From assembly GCA_045594445.1 (NCBI GenBank), contig JAZNYL010000011.1, positions 1 to 49,570 on the forward strand: a stretch of DNA of 49,570 bases, written 5' to 3'. Shown one piece after another: positions 24,769 through 34,026 of the stretch. The position numbers and the translations under genes were made by a program. The notes under the pieces are model-generated. The model did not search any database. It saw only the letters and a program-made list of their open reading frames with translations, and was not told the origin of the DNA. Numbering within the stretch: position 1 is the first letter of the stretch; every line of letters starts with the position of its first letter. Source of the stretch: SVQP01 sp045594445. GTDB lineage: Bacteria; Bacillota; Clostridia; Oscillospirales; CAG-272.

Positions 24769-26553
24769 ATGAAAAGAGTCTTATGTTTGTTGATAGTAAT
24801 GTTGCTTACGATGTCTGCATTAGTATCGTGTGACAAAGATTCTTCATGCGAATTGGAATATTACTCACGGGGAGATGGAACCTGTTCTGTAAAAGGCACA
24901 AACTGTCAAGGCGAAGTTGTAATTCCGGATATTTCGCCAAATGGCGAGGCTGTCACGCATATTTGGGGATTTTTTGAATGCGATGGCTTGCAAAGCGTCA
25001 CAATTCCTGCAAGCGTGACAAGCATAAATGGGGGAGCTTTTGCGGGGTGTCCTGATTTGAAGAGTATTATGGTAGCGGAGGATAATCCGAATTACCATAG
25101 TAAGAATAACTGTATCATAGAAACAGAGTCTAATACGTTGATTGCGGGATGTAAAACAAGCATTATTCCCGATTATGTAATCAGTATAGGAGAGTCTGCA
25201 TTCGAAGGACGTGTGGGCTTGAAGAACATCACTATTCCTGCGAGTGTGACGAATATTGAAAGGTATGCCTTTATTAATTGCCCTGATTTAAATAAAATAA
25301 TCGTAGAGGAAGAAAATCCTGTTTATCACAGTCAAGATGATTGTTTGATAGAAACGGAAACGCGTATTCTTGTATTGGGATGTAAAAAAAGCGAGATCCC
25401 TGATGACATCCTAAAAATCGGTAGAGGAGCGTTTGCTGGCTGTACGGAATTAAAAACAGTGAACATTCCGAATAGTGTAATTGAAATTGGGGCAAGAGCA
25501 TTTGAAAACTGCTCGAGATTGAAAAAAATACATATTCCCGCGAGTGTTCAGAATATGTATTTTGGTGCATTCAAAGGATGCTCTGATTTGAGCAGCATTA
25601 CCGTTGCAGAAGAAAATACAGTTTTTTACAGTGTAGAAGATTGCTTGATTATAACATCATCCGGAATTATGATGTTTGGATGCAAGAACAGTAAGATTCC
25701 TGATAGCGTGACAACAATTGGAACAATGGCATTCAGCGGTTGTACAGGCTTGAAAAGTGTGACAATTCCTAATAGCGTAACCGAAATTGGAGGCGATGCT
25801 TTTGAAGGTTGTACGGGATTGAAAGAAGTGACGATTCCTGATAGTGTGATAGAGATTAGTAGCGGTGCGTTTGAAGGTTGTGCAGGATTGAAAGAAGTGG
25901 CGATTCCGAATAGTGTGACGAGTATTGGTGGAGGTGCATTCTCTGGCTGTACTGGCTTGAAAAGCATTACGATTCCAAATAGTGTTACCGAAATTGGTTA
26001 CGAAGCTTTTACAAACTGCACCGGAATTATTGAGGTCAAAGATGGCGTTCATCTTGTTGATGGCTGGATTGTTGGCTATGACGAAACTGTTTCTTCCGTA
26101 TCTCTGAGTGAAATAAGGGGAATAGGTCAATATGCTTTTCAACACTGCGTTGGCTTGACTGACATGGTTTTGTCGGGCAGCTTTACAACCATTGGGGATT
26201 TTCAATTCGACGGGTGCACCAATCTTACTGAAATTACCCTTCCGCAGGGAATAACGAGCATTGGCCAGGCTGCGTTTATTCATTGTTCATCTTTGGAGCA
26301 GATCGATATTCCGGAAGGGGTAGCATATATTGGCAAGTCAGCTTTCTCTGGGTGTTCGGCGTTGCGACAAATTACTATACCCGGTAGCGTAACGTCGTTG
26401 GGAGAGCATATGTTTACTGATTGTATGAGCTTGAAAAACATATACTATACAGGGACAGAGGAGCAATGGGCAAGCTATAATATTAGTCCTGTGGCCAGCA
26501 ATGATGGTTTGGCAAGAGCCACCATTCACTACAACTACGTCCCCGAAGAATAA
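24769..26553 (+). CDS. BspA-type leucine-rich-repeat surface lipoprotein
   Basis: A 594-residue protein with a signal peptide and lipobox LVSC (Cys21), followed by LRR_5/BspA-like repeats of about 23 residues with consensus IPxSVTxIGxxAFxGCTGLKxVT. At least a dozen repeats are visible. Three longer insertions share the pattern (V)AEDNPNYHSKNNCIIET...GCK, at about residues 104-131, 185-212 and 282-309. Such proteins are exposed on the cell surface and are usually linked to adhesion or protein binding; no enzymatic motif is seen. The gene is visibly richer in A/T, with different codon use from its neighbours, and follows a repeat cluster, so it may be acquired. GGAGAAAGGG precedes the start. 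Confidence 0.88.
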   Translation: MKRVLCLLIVMLLTMSALVSCDKDSSCELEYYSRGDGTCSVKGTNCQGEVVIPDISPNGEAVTHIWGFFECDGLQSVTIPASVTSINGGAFAGCPDLKSIMVAEDNPNYHSKNNCIIETESNTLIAGCKTSIIPDYVISIGESAFEGRVGLKNITIPASVTNIERYAFINCPDLNKIIVEEENPVYHSQDDCLIETETRILVLGCKKSEIPDDILKIGRGAFAGCTELKTVNIPNSVIEIGARAFENCSRLKKIHIPASVQNMYFGAFKGCSDLSSITVAEENTVFYSVEDCLIITSSGIMMFGCKNSKIPDSVTTIGTMAFSGCTGLKSVTIPNSVTEIGGDAFEGCTGLKEVTIPDSVIEISSGAFEGCAGLKEVAIPNSVTSIGGGAFSGCTGLKSITIPNSVTEIGYEAFTNCTGIIEVKDGVHLVDGWIVGYDETVSSVSLSEIRGIGQYAFQHCVGLTDMVLSGSFTTIGDFQFDGCTNLTEITLPQGITSIGQAAFIHCSSLEQIDIPEGVAYIGKSAFSGCSALRQITIPGSVTSLGEHMFTDCMSLKNIYYTGTEEQWASYNISPVASNDGLARATIHYNYVPEE

Positions 26554-26566
26554 ATCCTAAAAAGCA

Positions 26567-26604
26567 AAGCACTTATGAGTTCCGTAAGGTTCTCATAAGT
26601 GCTT
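26567..26604. terminator. Bidirectional terminator between LRR gene and hisIE
   Basis: A 13-bp stem AAGCACTTATGAG / CTCATAAGTGCTT with a 12-base loop, with T-rich sequence on both exits. Confidence 0.85.
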
Positions 26605-26613
26605 ATTCTTTAC

Positions 26614-27261
26614 TTATTTCATCTTCTCCTGCTTGACCTTATGGTCGATGATATGTCTGGACGCAAGCTCGGCCTTGACTTCGTCGACCGAGATGCCCAT
26701 TTCGTTCATCATGACCATGACGTGGTAGGCAAGGTCTGCGATCTCGTAAATAGCTTCGGCCTTATCCTGATTCTTGCCCGCGATGATGACCTCGGTGGAT
26801 TCCTCGCCCACCTTCTTCAGAATCTTATCCATACCCTTGGCAAACAGGTAAGTGGTATAAGAGCCCTCGGGCATCTTTTCGCGTCTGTCCGCAAGCAGAG
26901 CTTCCAGTGTATTGAGCGAGAAGGGCGCTTCTGTGCCGCTCGTGTAAACCAGATCGTTGAAGCAGGTCTCCGCGCCCGTGTGGCAAGCGGGGCCGTCCTT
27001 ATTGACAAGTACGGTCAACGTGTCGCGGTCGCAATCCGCCTTGATACACAGCACGTGCTGACGGTTACCCGAGGTTGCGCCCTTTCTCCATAGCTCTTGT
27101 CTGGAGCGTGACCAGAAGCAGGTCGTTCCTTCGTCCATGGTGATCTGCAGACTCTCTGCGTTCATATAAGCCAGCATCAGAACCTTGCCGTCCTGTGCAT
27201 CTACGACGATAGCGGGGATCAGGCCGTTCTGATCAAATTTCAAATCCTTGATTTCCAACAT
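26614..27261 (-). CDS. hisI: HisIE, phosphoribosyl-AMP cyclohydrolase / phosphoribosyl-ATP pyrophosphatase
   Basis: This bifunctional enzyme performs the second and third steps of histidine synthesis. ATG at 27261 is chosen (215 residues) because AAGGAG precedes it and the sequence begins in the HisI domain. The N-terminal cyclohydrolase carries MLAYMNAESLQ, CFWSRSRQELWRKG, and the zinc-binding pair KADCDRD and GPACHTG. The C-terminal pyrophosphatase has KKVGEESTEVIIAGKN and EIADLAYHVMVMM. It is the last gene of the operon, 2 bases after hisF. Confidence 0.95.
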   Translation of the reverse strand: MLEIKDLKFDQNGLIPAIVVDAQDGKVLMLAYMNAESLQITMDEGTTCFWSRSRQELWRKGATSGNRQHVLCIKADCDRDTLTVLVNKDGPACHTGAETCFNDLVYTSGTEAPFSLNTLEALLADRREKMPEGSYTTYLFAKGMDKILKKVGEESTEVIIAGKNQDKAEAIYEIADLAYHVMVMMNEMGISVDEVKAELASRHIIDHKVKQEKMK

Positions 27262-27263
27262 AT

Positions 27264-28022
27264 TTATCTCCTTACGATGATCCCTTGCTCGTGCAGGCTT
27301 TGCTTGAGCGAGGGAATTTTGATTTCTCCAAAATGGAATACCGATGCGGCCAAGCCCGCATCCACGCCGGGCACAGATTTGAACAGCGTGACAAAATCCT
27401 GCACGCAGCCCGCGCCGCCCGAAGCGATCACGGGTACGTTGACCGTATTGCAAACCTGTTCCAGCATCTCAAGGTCAAAGCCTTGCTTGACGCCGTCCGT
27501 ATCAATCGAGTTGACCACGATCTCACCCGCGCCGTTTTGCTCGGCGCGTCTGAGCCATTCAAGGGCCTCAATGCCCGTGTTTTCTCTGCCTCCCTTGGCA
27601 AAGATGCGGAACGTGCCGCCCACGCGCTTGATATCGGCAGAAAGTACAACGCATTGACTGCCGTACTTTCTTGCCGCCGCATAGATCAGATCGGGATTCT
27701 TGATCGCGCCCGTATTGACGCTGACCTTGTCCGCACCGCAAGCGAGCACGCGCTCAAAATCCGAAAGGGAATTGATGCCGCCGCCCACGGTAAGGGGAAT
27801 AAATACCTCTCTGGCCGTTTCTGTGAGAATATCGGTAAAGAGAGCCCTTTGGGCTGCGGATGCAGCGATATCGTAAAAAACAAGCTCGTCAGCACCGTTG
27901 TCGCTGTAATATTTGGCAAGCTCTACGGGGGAATTGACGTCGCGCAGGCCTGCGAAGTTGACGCCCTTGACAACGCGACCGTCCTTGACGTCCAGGCAGG
28001 GAATGATGCGTTTGGTGATCAT
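27264..28022 (-). CDS. hisF: HisF, imidazole glycerol phosphate synthase cyclase subunit
   Basis: HisF uses ammonia from HisH and PRFAR to make imidazole glycerol phosphate and AICAR. The 252-residue TIM barrel begins TKRIIPCLDVKDGRVVKGVNF, with VGGGI, NTGAIKNPDL, NSIDTDGVKQGFD and ASGGAG phosphate-binding and catalytic loops. Its start overlaps the hisA stop by 4 bp. Confidence 0.97.
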   Translation of the reverse strand: MITKRIIPCLDVKDGRVVKGVNFAGLRDVNSPVELAKYYSDNGADELVFYDIAASAAQRALFTDILTETAREVFIPLTVGGGINSLSDFERVLACGADKVSVNTGAIKNPDLIYAAARKYGSQCVVLSADIKRVGGTFRIFAKGGRENTGIEALEWLRRAEQNGAGEIVVNSIDTDGVKQGFDLEMLEQVCNTVNVPVIASGGAGCVQDFVTLFKSVPGVDAGLAASVFHFGEIKIPSLKQSLHEQGIIVRR

Positions 28023-28738
28023 TGCGTTACCTCCTTGACGGCCGTAGCCAGATCCAGCGCGCCTGTGTAGAGTGCTTTTCCAAGGATCGCTCCGTACATG
28101 TTCATGCCATTGAGTGCTTTGACGGTTTCAAGATCCGAAATGCCGCCAGAGGCGGTGAACATCATGTCCGGGAACTTCTCTTGCAAGGATTGATAGAGCT
28201 CACGGTTGGTACCGCCCATCACGCCGTCCTTGGAAATATCCGTACAGATGATTACTCGTACACCTATGCGCTGCATCTCGGCAATAAACTCATATCCGCT
28301 GACCTGTGAGGTCTCCAGCCAACCGTGTGTTGCCACCATGCCGTCGCGCAGATCTGCACCTACGGCAATTTTGTCGCCGTATTTGGTAACCGCCTGCACA
28401 AGAAACTCGGGGTCGGTCAAAGCCGCCGTGCCCAGAATGACACGAAACGCCCCTGCATTCAGGTATTTTTCAACTGTATCCATGTCGCGGATACCGCCGC
28501 CTATCTCAACGCAAAGGGAAGTGCCCTGAATGATATTGGCAACGGTCCTGAAATTGGGAGTGCCGCCGTCACGCGCACCTTGCAGGTCCACAACGTGCAG
28601 ATGCGTAGCACCGGCTTGTTCAAACGATCTTGCGACGGATACGGGATCATCGCTGTATACGGTCATTTGTGCATAATCACCCTTATACAGGCGTACTGCT
28701 TTACCGTCTATGAGATCAATCGCGGGAAAAAGAATCAT
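28019..28738 (-). CDS. hisA: HisA, phosphoribosylformimino isomerase
   Basis: HisA opens the ribose ring of ProFAR to give PRFAR. ATG at 28738 (239 residues) begins the family sequence MILFPAIDLIDGKAVRLYKGD, with GGAG 7 bases upstream; longer in-frame starts add unrelated residues. EIGGGIR and CTDISKDGVMGGTN are the diagnostic loops. It lies between hisH and hisF, overlapping hisF by 4 bp. Confidence 0.97.
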   Translation of the reverse strand: MILFPAIDLIDGKAVRLYKGDYAQMTVYSDDPVSVARSFEQAGATHLHVVDLQGARDGGTPNFRTVANIIQGTSLCVEIGGGIRDMDTVEKYLNAGAFRVILGTAALTDPEFLVQAVTKYGDKIAVGADLRDGMVATHGWLETSQVSGYEFIAEMQRIGVRVIICTDISKDGVMGGTNRELYQSLQEKFPDMMFTASGGISDLETVKALNGMNMYGAILGKALYTGALDLATAVKEVTQ

Positions 28739-28751
28739 AATATTCTCCAAA

Positions 28752-29381
28752 TTAAGGTTGTGTAGTAGGTATCTCGGTAAACGCACGCAGGATCGCAAGT
28801 CCTACGTTACCGCTCTTTTCGGGATGGAATTGAGTGCCGCATACGTTGCCGTGGCAGGCTGCCGCGGTCAGAAGCGCACCGTATTCGGTCAGCGCGGTGA
28901 CCGACTCGTCACAATCCATCGCTGCATAAGAGTGGACGAAATAAACGTAATCGCCTTGGTTGACGTACTTAAAAATCGGGTGCTTGGGCTTGTCGGCAGG
29001 GAAAATCAGGCTATTCCAGCCCATCTGCGGGGATTTCAGATCACCGATCACGGGGGAGATTGGCTTGATCTTACCGGGAATCAAGCCCAGCCCCTGATGC
29101 TCTCCGAATTCGTAGCTGACGTCAAACAGCATTTGCATGCCAAGACAAATGCCGAGAATGGGAGTCCCCATAGTAGCTTTTGCCAAAAGAAGTTGATCAA
29201 GGCCGCTGTCTCTGAGCTTTTTGGCTGCGTCCTCAAACGCGCCTACGCCGGGAAGGATGATTCTTTCGGCTTTCATGATTTTCTCGGCGTCCGAGGTTAC
29301 CTCGGTTTGCTCACCGATCTTTTCAAGCGAGCAGGCAAGCGAAAACAAATTGCCAACACCGTAATCAATAATGGTTGTCAT
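28752..29381 (-). CDS. hisH: HisH, glutamine amidotransferase subunit
   Basis: HisH releases ammonia from glutamine and channels it to HisF. The 209 residues start at MTTIIDYGVGN and carry the class I amidotransferase signature PILGICLGMQMLF with the nucleophilic Cys, plus a His-Pro-Glu near the end (GTQFHPEKSG). It overlaps hisB by 4 bp at its start and is 13 bases before hisA. Confidence 0.97.
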   Translation of the reverse strand: MTTIIDYGVGNLFSLACSLEKIGEQTEVTSDAEKIMKAERIILPGVGAFEDAAKKLRDSGLDQLLLAKATMGTPILGICLGMQMLFDVSYEFGEHQGLGLIPGKIKPISPVIGDLKSPQMGWNSLIFPADKPKHPIFKYVNQGDYVYFVHSYAAMDCDESVTALTEYGALLTAAACHGNVCGTQFHPEKSGNVGLAILRAFTEIPTTQP

Positions 29382-29965
29382 AATACGCCTTTCGTAGAGG
29401 GAATTTGGCCTGCTTTTGCTTGGTCTATCGCACATGCTTTGGCCAGCGCGCGAGCCGCGGCCTTGAATTCGGCCTCAATGATGTGGTGCGAATTCTTGCC
29501 GGCCAGCATTTGAAGATGCAGGGTCAATCCCGCGCGACGCACGAAAGCAAGCCAGAATTCCTCGGCAAGCTCGGTATCAAAATCGCCTACGCGCGCGGTG
29601 GGAATCGTGACGTTGTAGCCAAGATAAGGACGGCCGGAAACGTCAACTGCACAAAGCATCAGCGCCTCGTCCATGGGAAGAATAATATCCCCGTATCTGA
29701 AAATTCCCTTGCAGTCTCCAAGCGCTTTTGCAAACGCGTCGCCAAGGCAAATTCCAACGTCCTCAACCGTGTGGTGGAAATCCACCTCGCTGTCACCCTT
29801 GCAGGTAAGCGCAAGATCAAAGCCACCGTGCTTGGCAAACAGCGTCAGCATGTGTGCCAAAAAACCGCAATCGGTCACAATACTGCTTTGACCGCTGCCG
29901 TCGATATTGAGTTTGAGCGAGATATCGGTTTCGTTGGTTTTTCTGTTGATTTCGCAGGTTCTCAT
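29378..29965 (-). CDS. hisB: HisB, imidazoleglycerol-phosphate dehydratase
   Basis: This is the stand-alone dehydratase form (195 residues from ATG 29965), without the phosphatase domain found in enteric HisB. Metal-binding motifs are FLAHMLTLFAKHGGFD, DFHHTVEDVG and KNSHHIIEAEFKA. No histidinol-phosphate phosphatase is seen in the operon, so that step must be encoded elsewhere. The start has AAAGGA upstream; it lies 14 bases after hisC. Confidence 0.96.
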   Translation of the reverse strand: MRTCEINRKTNETDISLKLNIDGSGQSSIVTDCGFLAHMLTLFAKHGGFDLALTCKGDSEVDFHHTVEDVGICLGDAFAKALGDCKGIFRYGDIILPMDEALMLCAVDVSGRPYLGYNVTIPTARVGDFDTELAEEFWLAFVRRAGLTLHLQMLAGKNSHHIIEAEFKAAARALAKACAIDQAKAGQIPSTKGVL

Positions 29966-29979
29966 GATGATTCTTCCTT

Positions 29980-31035
29980 TCAAATCATGGATTTTATCGC
30001 AAGGATCAAGGCGTCCATCTGGTCTTTTGTGCCTACAGTGATGCGACAGTAATCACAAATTTTTGGTGCGTTGAAATGTCTGACGAGGATAGCCTTTTCT
30101 TTGAGTCCGAGATAAAGCTGCTCGCCTGAAATGCTTGCATGCTTTGTAAAGATAAAGTTGGTCTTGGATGGGAGCGTTTGGAAGCCGAGAGCAGACAACT
30201 GCGCGGACAGGTATTCGCGGTTTTGCGCAATCGTCCGACAGTTTTGCATATAATATTCGTTGTTTTTCAGAATCGCGCATGCGGCTGCCTGAGAGAGCGC
30301 ATTGACGTTATAGGGATTGATGGAATTGCGAATGGTTTCCAAGTCTGCAATCAGCGAGGGCTGCGCTACCGCAAAGCCGACGCGACCGCCCGCAAAGCTG
30401 CGTGATTTGGAAAACGTATTGATGACCAACAGATTTTCGTACTTTTTCACAAGAGGAATGCAGCACTCGGCTCCGAAATCCACGTATGCCTGATCAATTA
30501 CCACAACGTTATCCGGATTGGATTGCAAAATCTGCTCTATTTGAGCAAGAGAGAGGGATAAACCCGTGGGAGCGTTGGGGTTAGCGATAAAGATGGTTCT
30601 GCTAAGGCCGCTATAATCAGCGGGATTGATGCAAAATTGCTCGTCCAAGGGAATGATCTTGGTATTTGTTGCGTAAAGACGGGAAAGCACGCTGTAAAAC
30701 CCGTATGTGATATCCGCGTAAGCAGCCCCTGTATTTTGATTGCAAAATGCCAGAAATGCAAAGGATAAAAGCTCGTCCGATCCGTTTCCGAGTGTAAAGA
30801 AATCAGCAGGGAGGCCATAAATCTCTCCAAGCTGCTCACGTACGGCAAGCATGGTGGGATCGCAATACAGATTGGTTCGCGTCGCTGCGTTTGCGATTGC
30901 TTGCATAACGTCCGGCGCAGGCGCGAAGGGGGATTCGTTTGTGTTGAGCTTGATCAGGGATTGCAGTCCTCGCGGCTGCTCTCCCGGAACGTAAGCCTGC
31001 AGCTCACCAGGCTTGCGTGAAAAAAATCTTGTCAT
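29980..31035 (-). CDS. hisC: HisC, histidinol-phosphate aminotransferase
   Basis: A PLP-dependent class I/II aminotransferase of 351 residues, converting imidazole acetol phosphate to histidinol phosphate. Visible are LNTNESPFAP, NGSDELLSF, NPNAPTG, and the PLP Lys in NTFSKSRSFAGGRVGF. Its start overlaps hisD by 4 bp (ATGA). Confidence 0.95.
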   Translation of the reverse strand: MTRFFSRKPGELQAYVPGEQPRGLQSLIKLNTNESPFAPAPDVMQAIANAATRTNLYCDPTMLAVREQLGEIYGLPADFFTLGNGSDELLSFAFLAFCNQNTGAAYADITYGFYSVLSRLYATNTKIIPLDEQFCINPADYSGLSRTIFIANPNAPTGLSLSLAQIEQILQSNPDNVVVIDQAYVDFGAECCIPLVKKYENLLVINTFSKSRSFAGGRVGFAVAQPSLIADLETIRNSINPYNVNALSQAAACAILKNNEYYMQNCRTIAQNREYLSAQLSALGFQTLPSKTNFIFTKHASISGEQLYLGLKEKAILVRHFNAPKICDYCRITVGTKDQMDALILAIKSMI

Positions 31036-32306
31036 GATTGCATCCTGATCTCAGCGCTTCTGGCATGTGCATCCAAGCCTTCCTTACGGGCAAAGAGGGC
31101 AATGTCGGGCGCTGCTTTCTGTATAGCGTTTTGATCGTAATAGGTGTATGCGATCTTTTTGATAAAGTCGTCTACGGACAAGGGGCTGGAAAATCTTGCC
31201 GTGCCGCTGGTGGGTAAGGTGTGATTGGTGCCAGCGTAATAGTCACCGAGCGCCTCGGGGCAATAGCGACCAAGGAATACCGAGCCTGCATTTTCGATCT
31301 TTTCAAGATAAGCAAAGGGCTGATCCACGCAGATCTCAAGGTGCTCGGGCGCGATACGGTTGGCAACCTCAATGGCTTGCCAGAGATCGGAGCAGACGAT
31401 GATTTTGCCAAAATTATCTACCGAAGCACGAGCAATTTCATAGCGGGGCAGCGTTGCGAGCTGCGTTTCGATTTCTGCCTGCACGGCCAAAGCCAGCTCT
31501 GCGCTGTCGGTTACAAGCACGGCACTTGCCATCTTGTCGTGCTCGGCCTGAGAGAGCAGATCTGCCGCTACGAATGCGGGATTGGATTTACCGTCCGCAA
31601 GCACCAGTATTTCGGAAGGACCTGCAATCATATCAATCGCAACCTTGCCGTATACCTGACGCTTGGCTTCTGCTACGAATGCGTTACCGGGGCCGACGAT
31701 CTTATCTACGCAGGGAACCGATTCAGTGCCGTAGGCAAGCGCGGCAACAGCCTGCGCGCCGCCAACCTTGAAAATCTTATCTACGCCGGCAATTTTTGCT
31801 GCGCAGAGGATTGCGGGATTGACAAGGCCATTCTTTTGCGGAGGCGTGACCATCACGATCTCACCAACGCCTGCGAGCTTTGCGGGAATGCTGTTCATGA
31901 GCACGGTGGAGGGGTAAGCAGCCGTTCCGCCGGGCACGTAAATGCCAACCTTGGCAAGCGGCGTGACCTTTTGACCAAGCACAATACTGTCACCCTTTTT
32001 GATCTCAAAGCCCTCTCTGACTTGGTTTTTATGATATGCTTCAATATTGGCGGCAGCATCACGCATGACGCGGATAAATTCGGGATCAGCACCTGCAAAG
32101 GCATCCGCAATCTCTTGCTCGGAAACCTGAAGGGAAGAAAGCACTACCTTGTCAAACTTTTCCGTATATGCAAGCAAGGCTGCGTCCTTTTGCGATTTTA
32201 CGTTTGCTATGATCTCCGCAACAATATCTTCTACGTTGAATTTATCTTGTGTACGGCCGAAAATCTCATCGTCGGAAACCGTATTGAAATCAAAAATGCG
32301 AATCAT
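31032..32306 (-). CDS. hisD: HisD, histidinol dehydrogenase
   Basis: This zinc enzyme oxidises histidinol to histidine in two NAD+-dependent steps. The 424-residue length fits. Motifs: PGGTAAYPSTVLMNSIPAKL, VDKIVGPGNAFVAEAK, DMIAGPSEILV, DLLSQAEHDKMA with the catalytic His region, and C-terminal GTNHTLPTSGTARFSSPLSV. It is preceded by GAGAGG and lies 3 bases after hisG. Confidence 0.97.
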   Translation of the reverse strand: MIRIFDFNTVSDDEIFGRTQDKFNVEDIVAEIIANVKSQKDAALLAYTEKFDKVVLSSLQVSEQEIADAFAGADPEFIRVMRDAAANIEAYHKNQVREGFEIKKGDSIVLGQKVTPLAKVGIYVPGGTAAYPSTVLMNSIPAKLAGVGEIVMVTPPQKNGLVNPAILCAAKIAGVDKIFKVGGAQAVAALAYGTESVPCVDKIVGPGNAFVAEAKRQVYGKVAIDMIAGPSEILVLADGKSNPAFVAADLLSQAEHDKMASAVLVTDSAELALAVQAEIETQLATLPRYEIARASVDNFGKIIVCSDLWQAIEVANRIAPEHLEICVDQPFAYLEKIENAGSVFLGRYCPEALGDYYAGTNHTLPTSGTARFSSPLSVDDFIKKIAYTYYDQNAIQKAAPDIALFARKEGLDAHARSAEIRMQS

Positions 32307-32309
32307 GGT

Positions 32310-32927
32310 TTATACCTCTCTTTGTGCCTGCAGATTATCCAAAAGCTCGGTGATTTCTGCGCTGTTGAATTTATAAGCGGATTTATTGGCAATCAATCTT
32401 GCGCTGATGGGCATAATTGCTTGCTTGACAACAAGGCCGTTCTCCTTGAGCGTGGTGCCTGTCTCTACGATATCCACGATGACGTCGGAAAGGCCGAGGA
32501 TCGGCGCAAGCTCAATAGAGCCGTTGAGCTTGATGATGTCAATGGTTCTGCCGCAGGAAGCGTAATACTTGGCGGCGGTGTTGCGGAACTTAGTGGCAAC
32601 GCGCAACGGATTCGCGAAATCGTCCTCAAAATCCTCTTTGGCAGCAACGCAGAGCCTGCATTTGCCAATGCCAAGGTCCAGAAGGGAATAAACATCCGGT
32701 TCGTGCTCAACCAGAATGTCGCTGCCTGCAACGCCGATATCGGCAACTCCGCGCTCTACATAGATCGGAACGTCCGAGGGTTTGACGAAAAAGTAGGATA
32801 CCTTGTCGGTGGAAAAGACCAATTTGCGGGAAGGCGTGTGAATTTCGGGGCAAGCGTATCCCGCATTCTCAAACATGGCAAGAACCTTGTCTCCAAGTCT
32901 GCCTTTGGGAAGAGCTATTTTGATCAT
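32310..32927 (-). CDS. hisG: HisG, ATP phosphoribosyltransferase catalytic subunit (short form)
   Basis: HisG commits PRPP and ATP to histidine synthesis. At 205 residues it is the short form that lacks the C-terminal regulatory domain and works only in a complex with HisZ, encoded immediately upstream. IALPKGRLGDKVL, PIYVERGVADIGVAGSDIL, and DIVETGTTLKENGL (PRPP loop) are clear. Its start overlaps the hisZ stop by 4 bp, consistent with equal production of both subunits. Confidence 0.97.
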   Translation of the reverse strand: MIKIALPKGRLGDKVLAMFENAGYACPEIHTPSRKLVFSTDKVSYFFVKPSDVPIYVERGVADIGVAGSDILVEHEPDVYSLLDLGIGKCRLCVAAKEDFEDDFANPLRVATKFRNTAAKYYASCGRTIDIIKLNGSIELAPILGLSDVIVDIVETGTTLKENGLVVKQAIMPISARLIANKSAYKFNSAEITELLDNLQAQREV

Positions 32928-33997
32928 GCGAGAACCTCCTTTACGTTCAGAATTTCGGAAAAGCTGCGGTTTGCAGGGGCCTGCGTCGCTGCCATAACGT
33001 GCTTACCAAGAGCCGTCAGCTTTCGCATAGCCTGCGCAACGGACAGGGCAGAATCCTCGGCACTATACAGCAGTAATACGTCAGTTTCGGGAAGAACGTC
33101 ATTGTAGCGGACATAGTCCAGATAAAGCGCAAAGCCGAGTGCCGCGGTTTTCAGCCCGAATCTGTCCAGCAACGGGTCGTAGCGACCTCCGGAAAGCACG
33201 GCTACCGGAACGTCCTTCAGATACCCCTTGAAGATGATGCCGTTATAGTATCCGATATCGTGCAAAAGCGAAAAATCAAGATAGACGTTTTTGTCAAGCT
33301 CAAGGCTTTGCAGTACTTGTGCGACCTGCTCCAGCTCACGTACTGCCTGTGATTCGGGCAAAAGCTCCAAAAGCAGGGGAATCATCTCGGATATCGGGGA
33401 ATATGCAGCCACCAGCGTTGCAAGCGGACCGGGGCAAGCGTATTGTGCAAGCATGGCCTTGATTCCGTCTGCGTTCTTTTGGGAGATCAGCGCAATCAGA
33501 TCCTCTCGGTCAATGCCATATTCGCACGCCTGATCAATCAACGCTGAAAGGATACCCATGTGCGAAATATCCAGAATGTTTTGTTGGCTGATGTTGTCAA
33601 GCGTCGCCTTGGCAAGAGAAACAACCTCGGTGATGGCATACAGGCTGTCGTCACCGATCAGCTCAAGTCCCATCTGACGCAGTTCACCGAATTCGCGATC
33701 GCCCTTTTTGATGCGGTAAACGGTCTCATTATAAAAAACCTTCAAGGGAAGATGCTGATCCTTGGCCAGATTTTTGACAATGGAAAGCGTGATGTCCGGC
33801 TTGAGAGCCTTGAGCTTGCCGCCATCGGTAAAGGTTAGCAGACGGTCGTCCACCAAAAAGCTTTTGTTTTCTGCGTAAAGGGCATAATCCTCGAATTTAT
33901 TCATCAGAAATCTACGGTAGCCGTAGTCTGTATATAACTTTGCGCACTTGCTGACGGTTTGCTCGGCAGGCGTCATAACGTAAGAGTTTTCGTTCAT
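32924..33997 (-). CDS. hisZ: HisZ, regulatory subunit of ATP phosphoribosyltransferase
   Basis: HisZ is a histidyl-tRNA-synthetase-like protein without aminoacylation activity that activates short HisG and mediates feedback by histidine. The protein shows the class II fold: DYALYAENKSFLVDDRLLTFTDGGKLKALKPDITLSI, VFYNETVYRI, REFGELRQMGLELIGDD, and a C-terminal DIGYYNGIIFKGYLKD / LSGGRYDPLLDRFG. I place the start at ATG 33997 (357 residues), since GGAG lies 6 bases before it; the upstream ATG (34009) has no ribosome binding site and supplies that GGAG itself. It opens the operon. Confidence 0.92.
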   Translation of the reverse strand: MNENSYVMTPAEQTVSKCAKLYTDYGYRRFLMNKFEDYALYAENKSFLVDDRLLTFTDGGKLKALKPDITLSIVKNLAKDQHLPLKVFYNETVYRIKKGDREFGELRQMGLELIGDDSLYAITEVVSLAKATLDNISQQNILDISHMGILSALIDQACEYGIDREDLIALISQKNADGIKAMLAQYACPGPLATLVAAYSPISEMIPLLLELLPESQAVRELEQVAQVLQSLELDKNVYLDFSLLHDIGYYNGIIFKGYLKDVPVAVLSGGRYDPLLDRFGLKTAALGFALYLDYVRYNDVLPETDVLLLYSAEDSALSVAQAMRKLTALGKHVMAATQAPANRSFSEILNVKEVLA

Positions 33998-34026
33998 AAA
34001 TTTCTCCATGGTAAAAGGATAGTATG

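Noticed and set aside
27262..27453. Longer hisIE start
   Set aside because: The extra 64 residues overlap hisF and resemble no HisI sequence; ATG 27261 has AAGGAG.
31221..33107. A 628-codon plus-strand open frame
   Set aside because: It lies opposite hisD, hisG and part of hisZ, which have clear motifs. The antisense product has no domain, and its composition reflects complementary codon bias.
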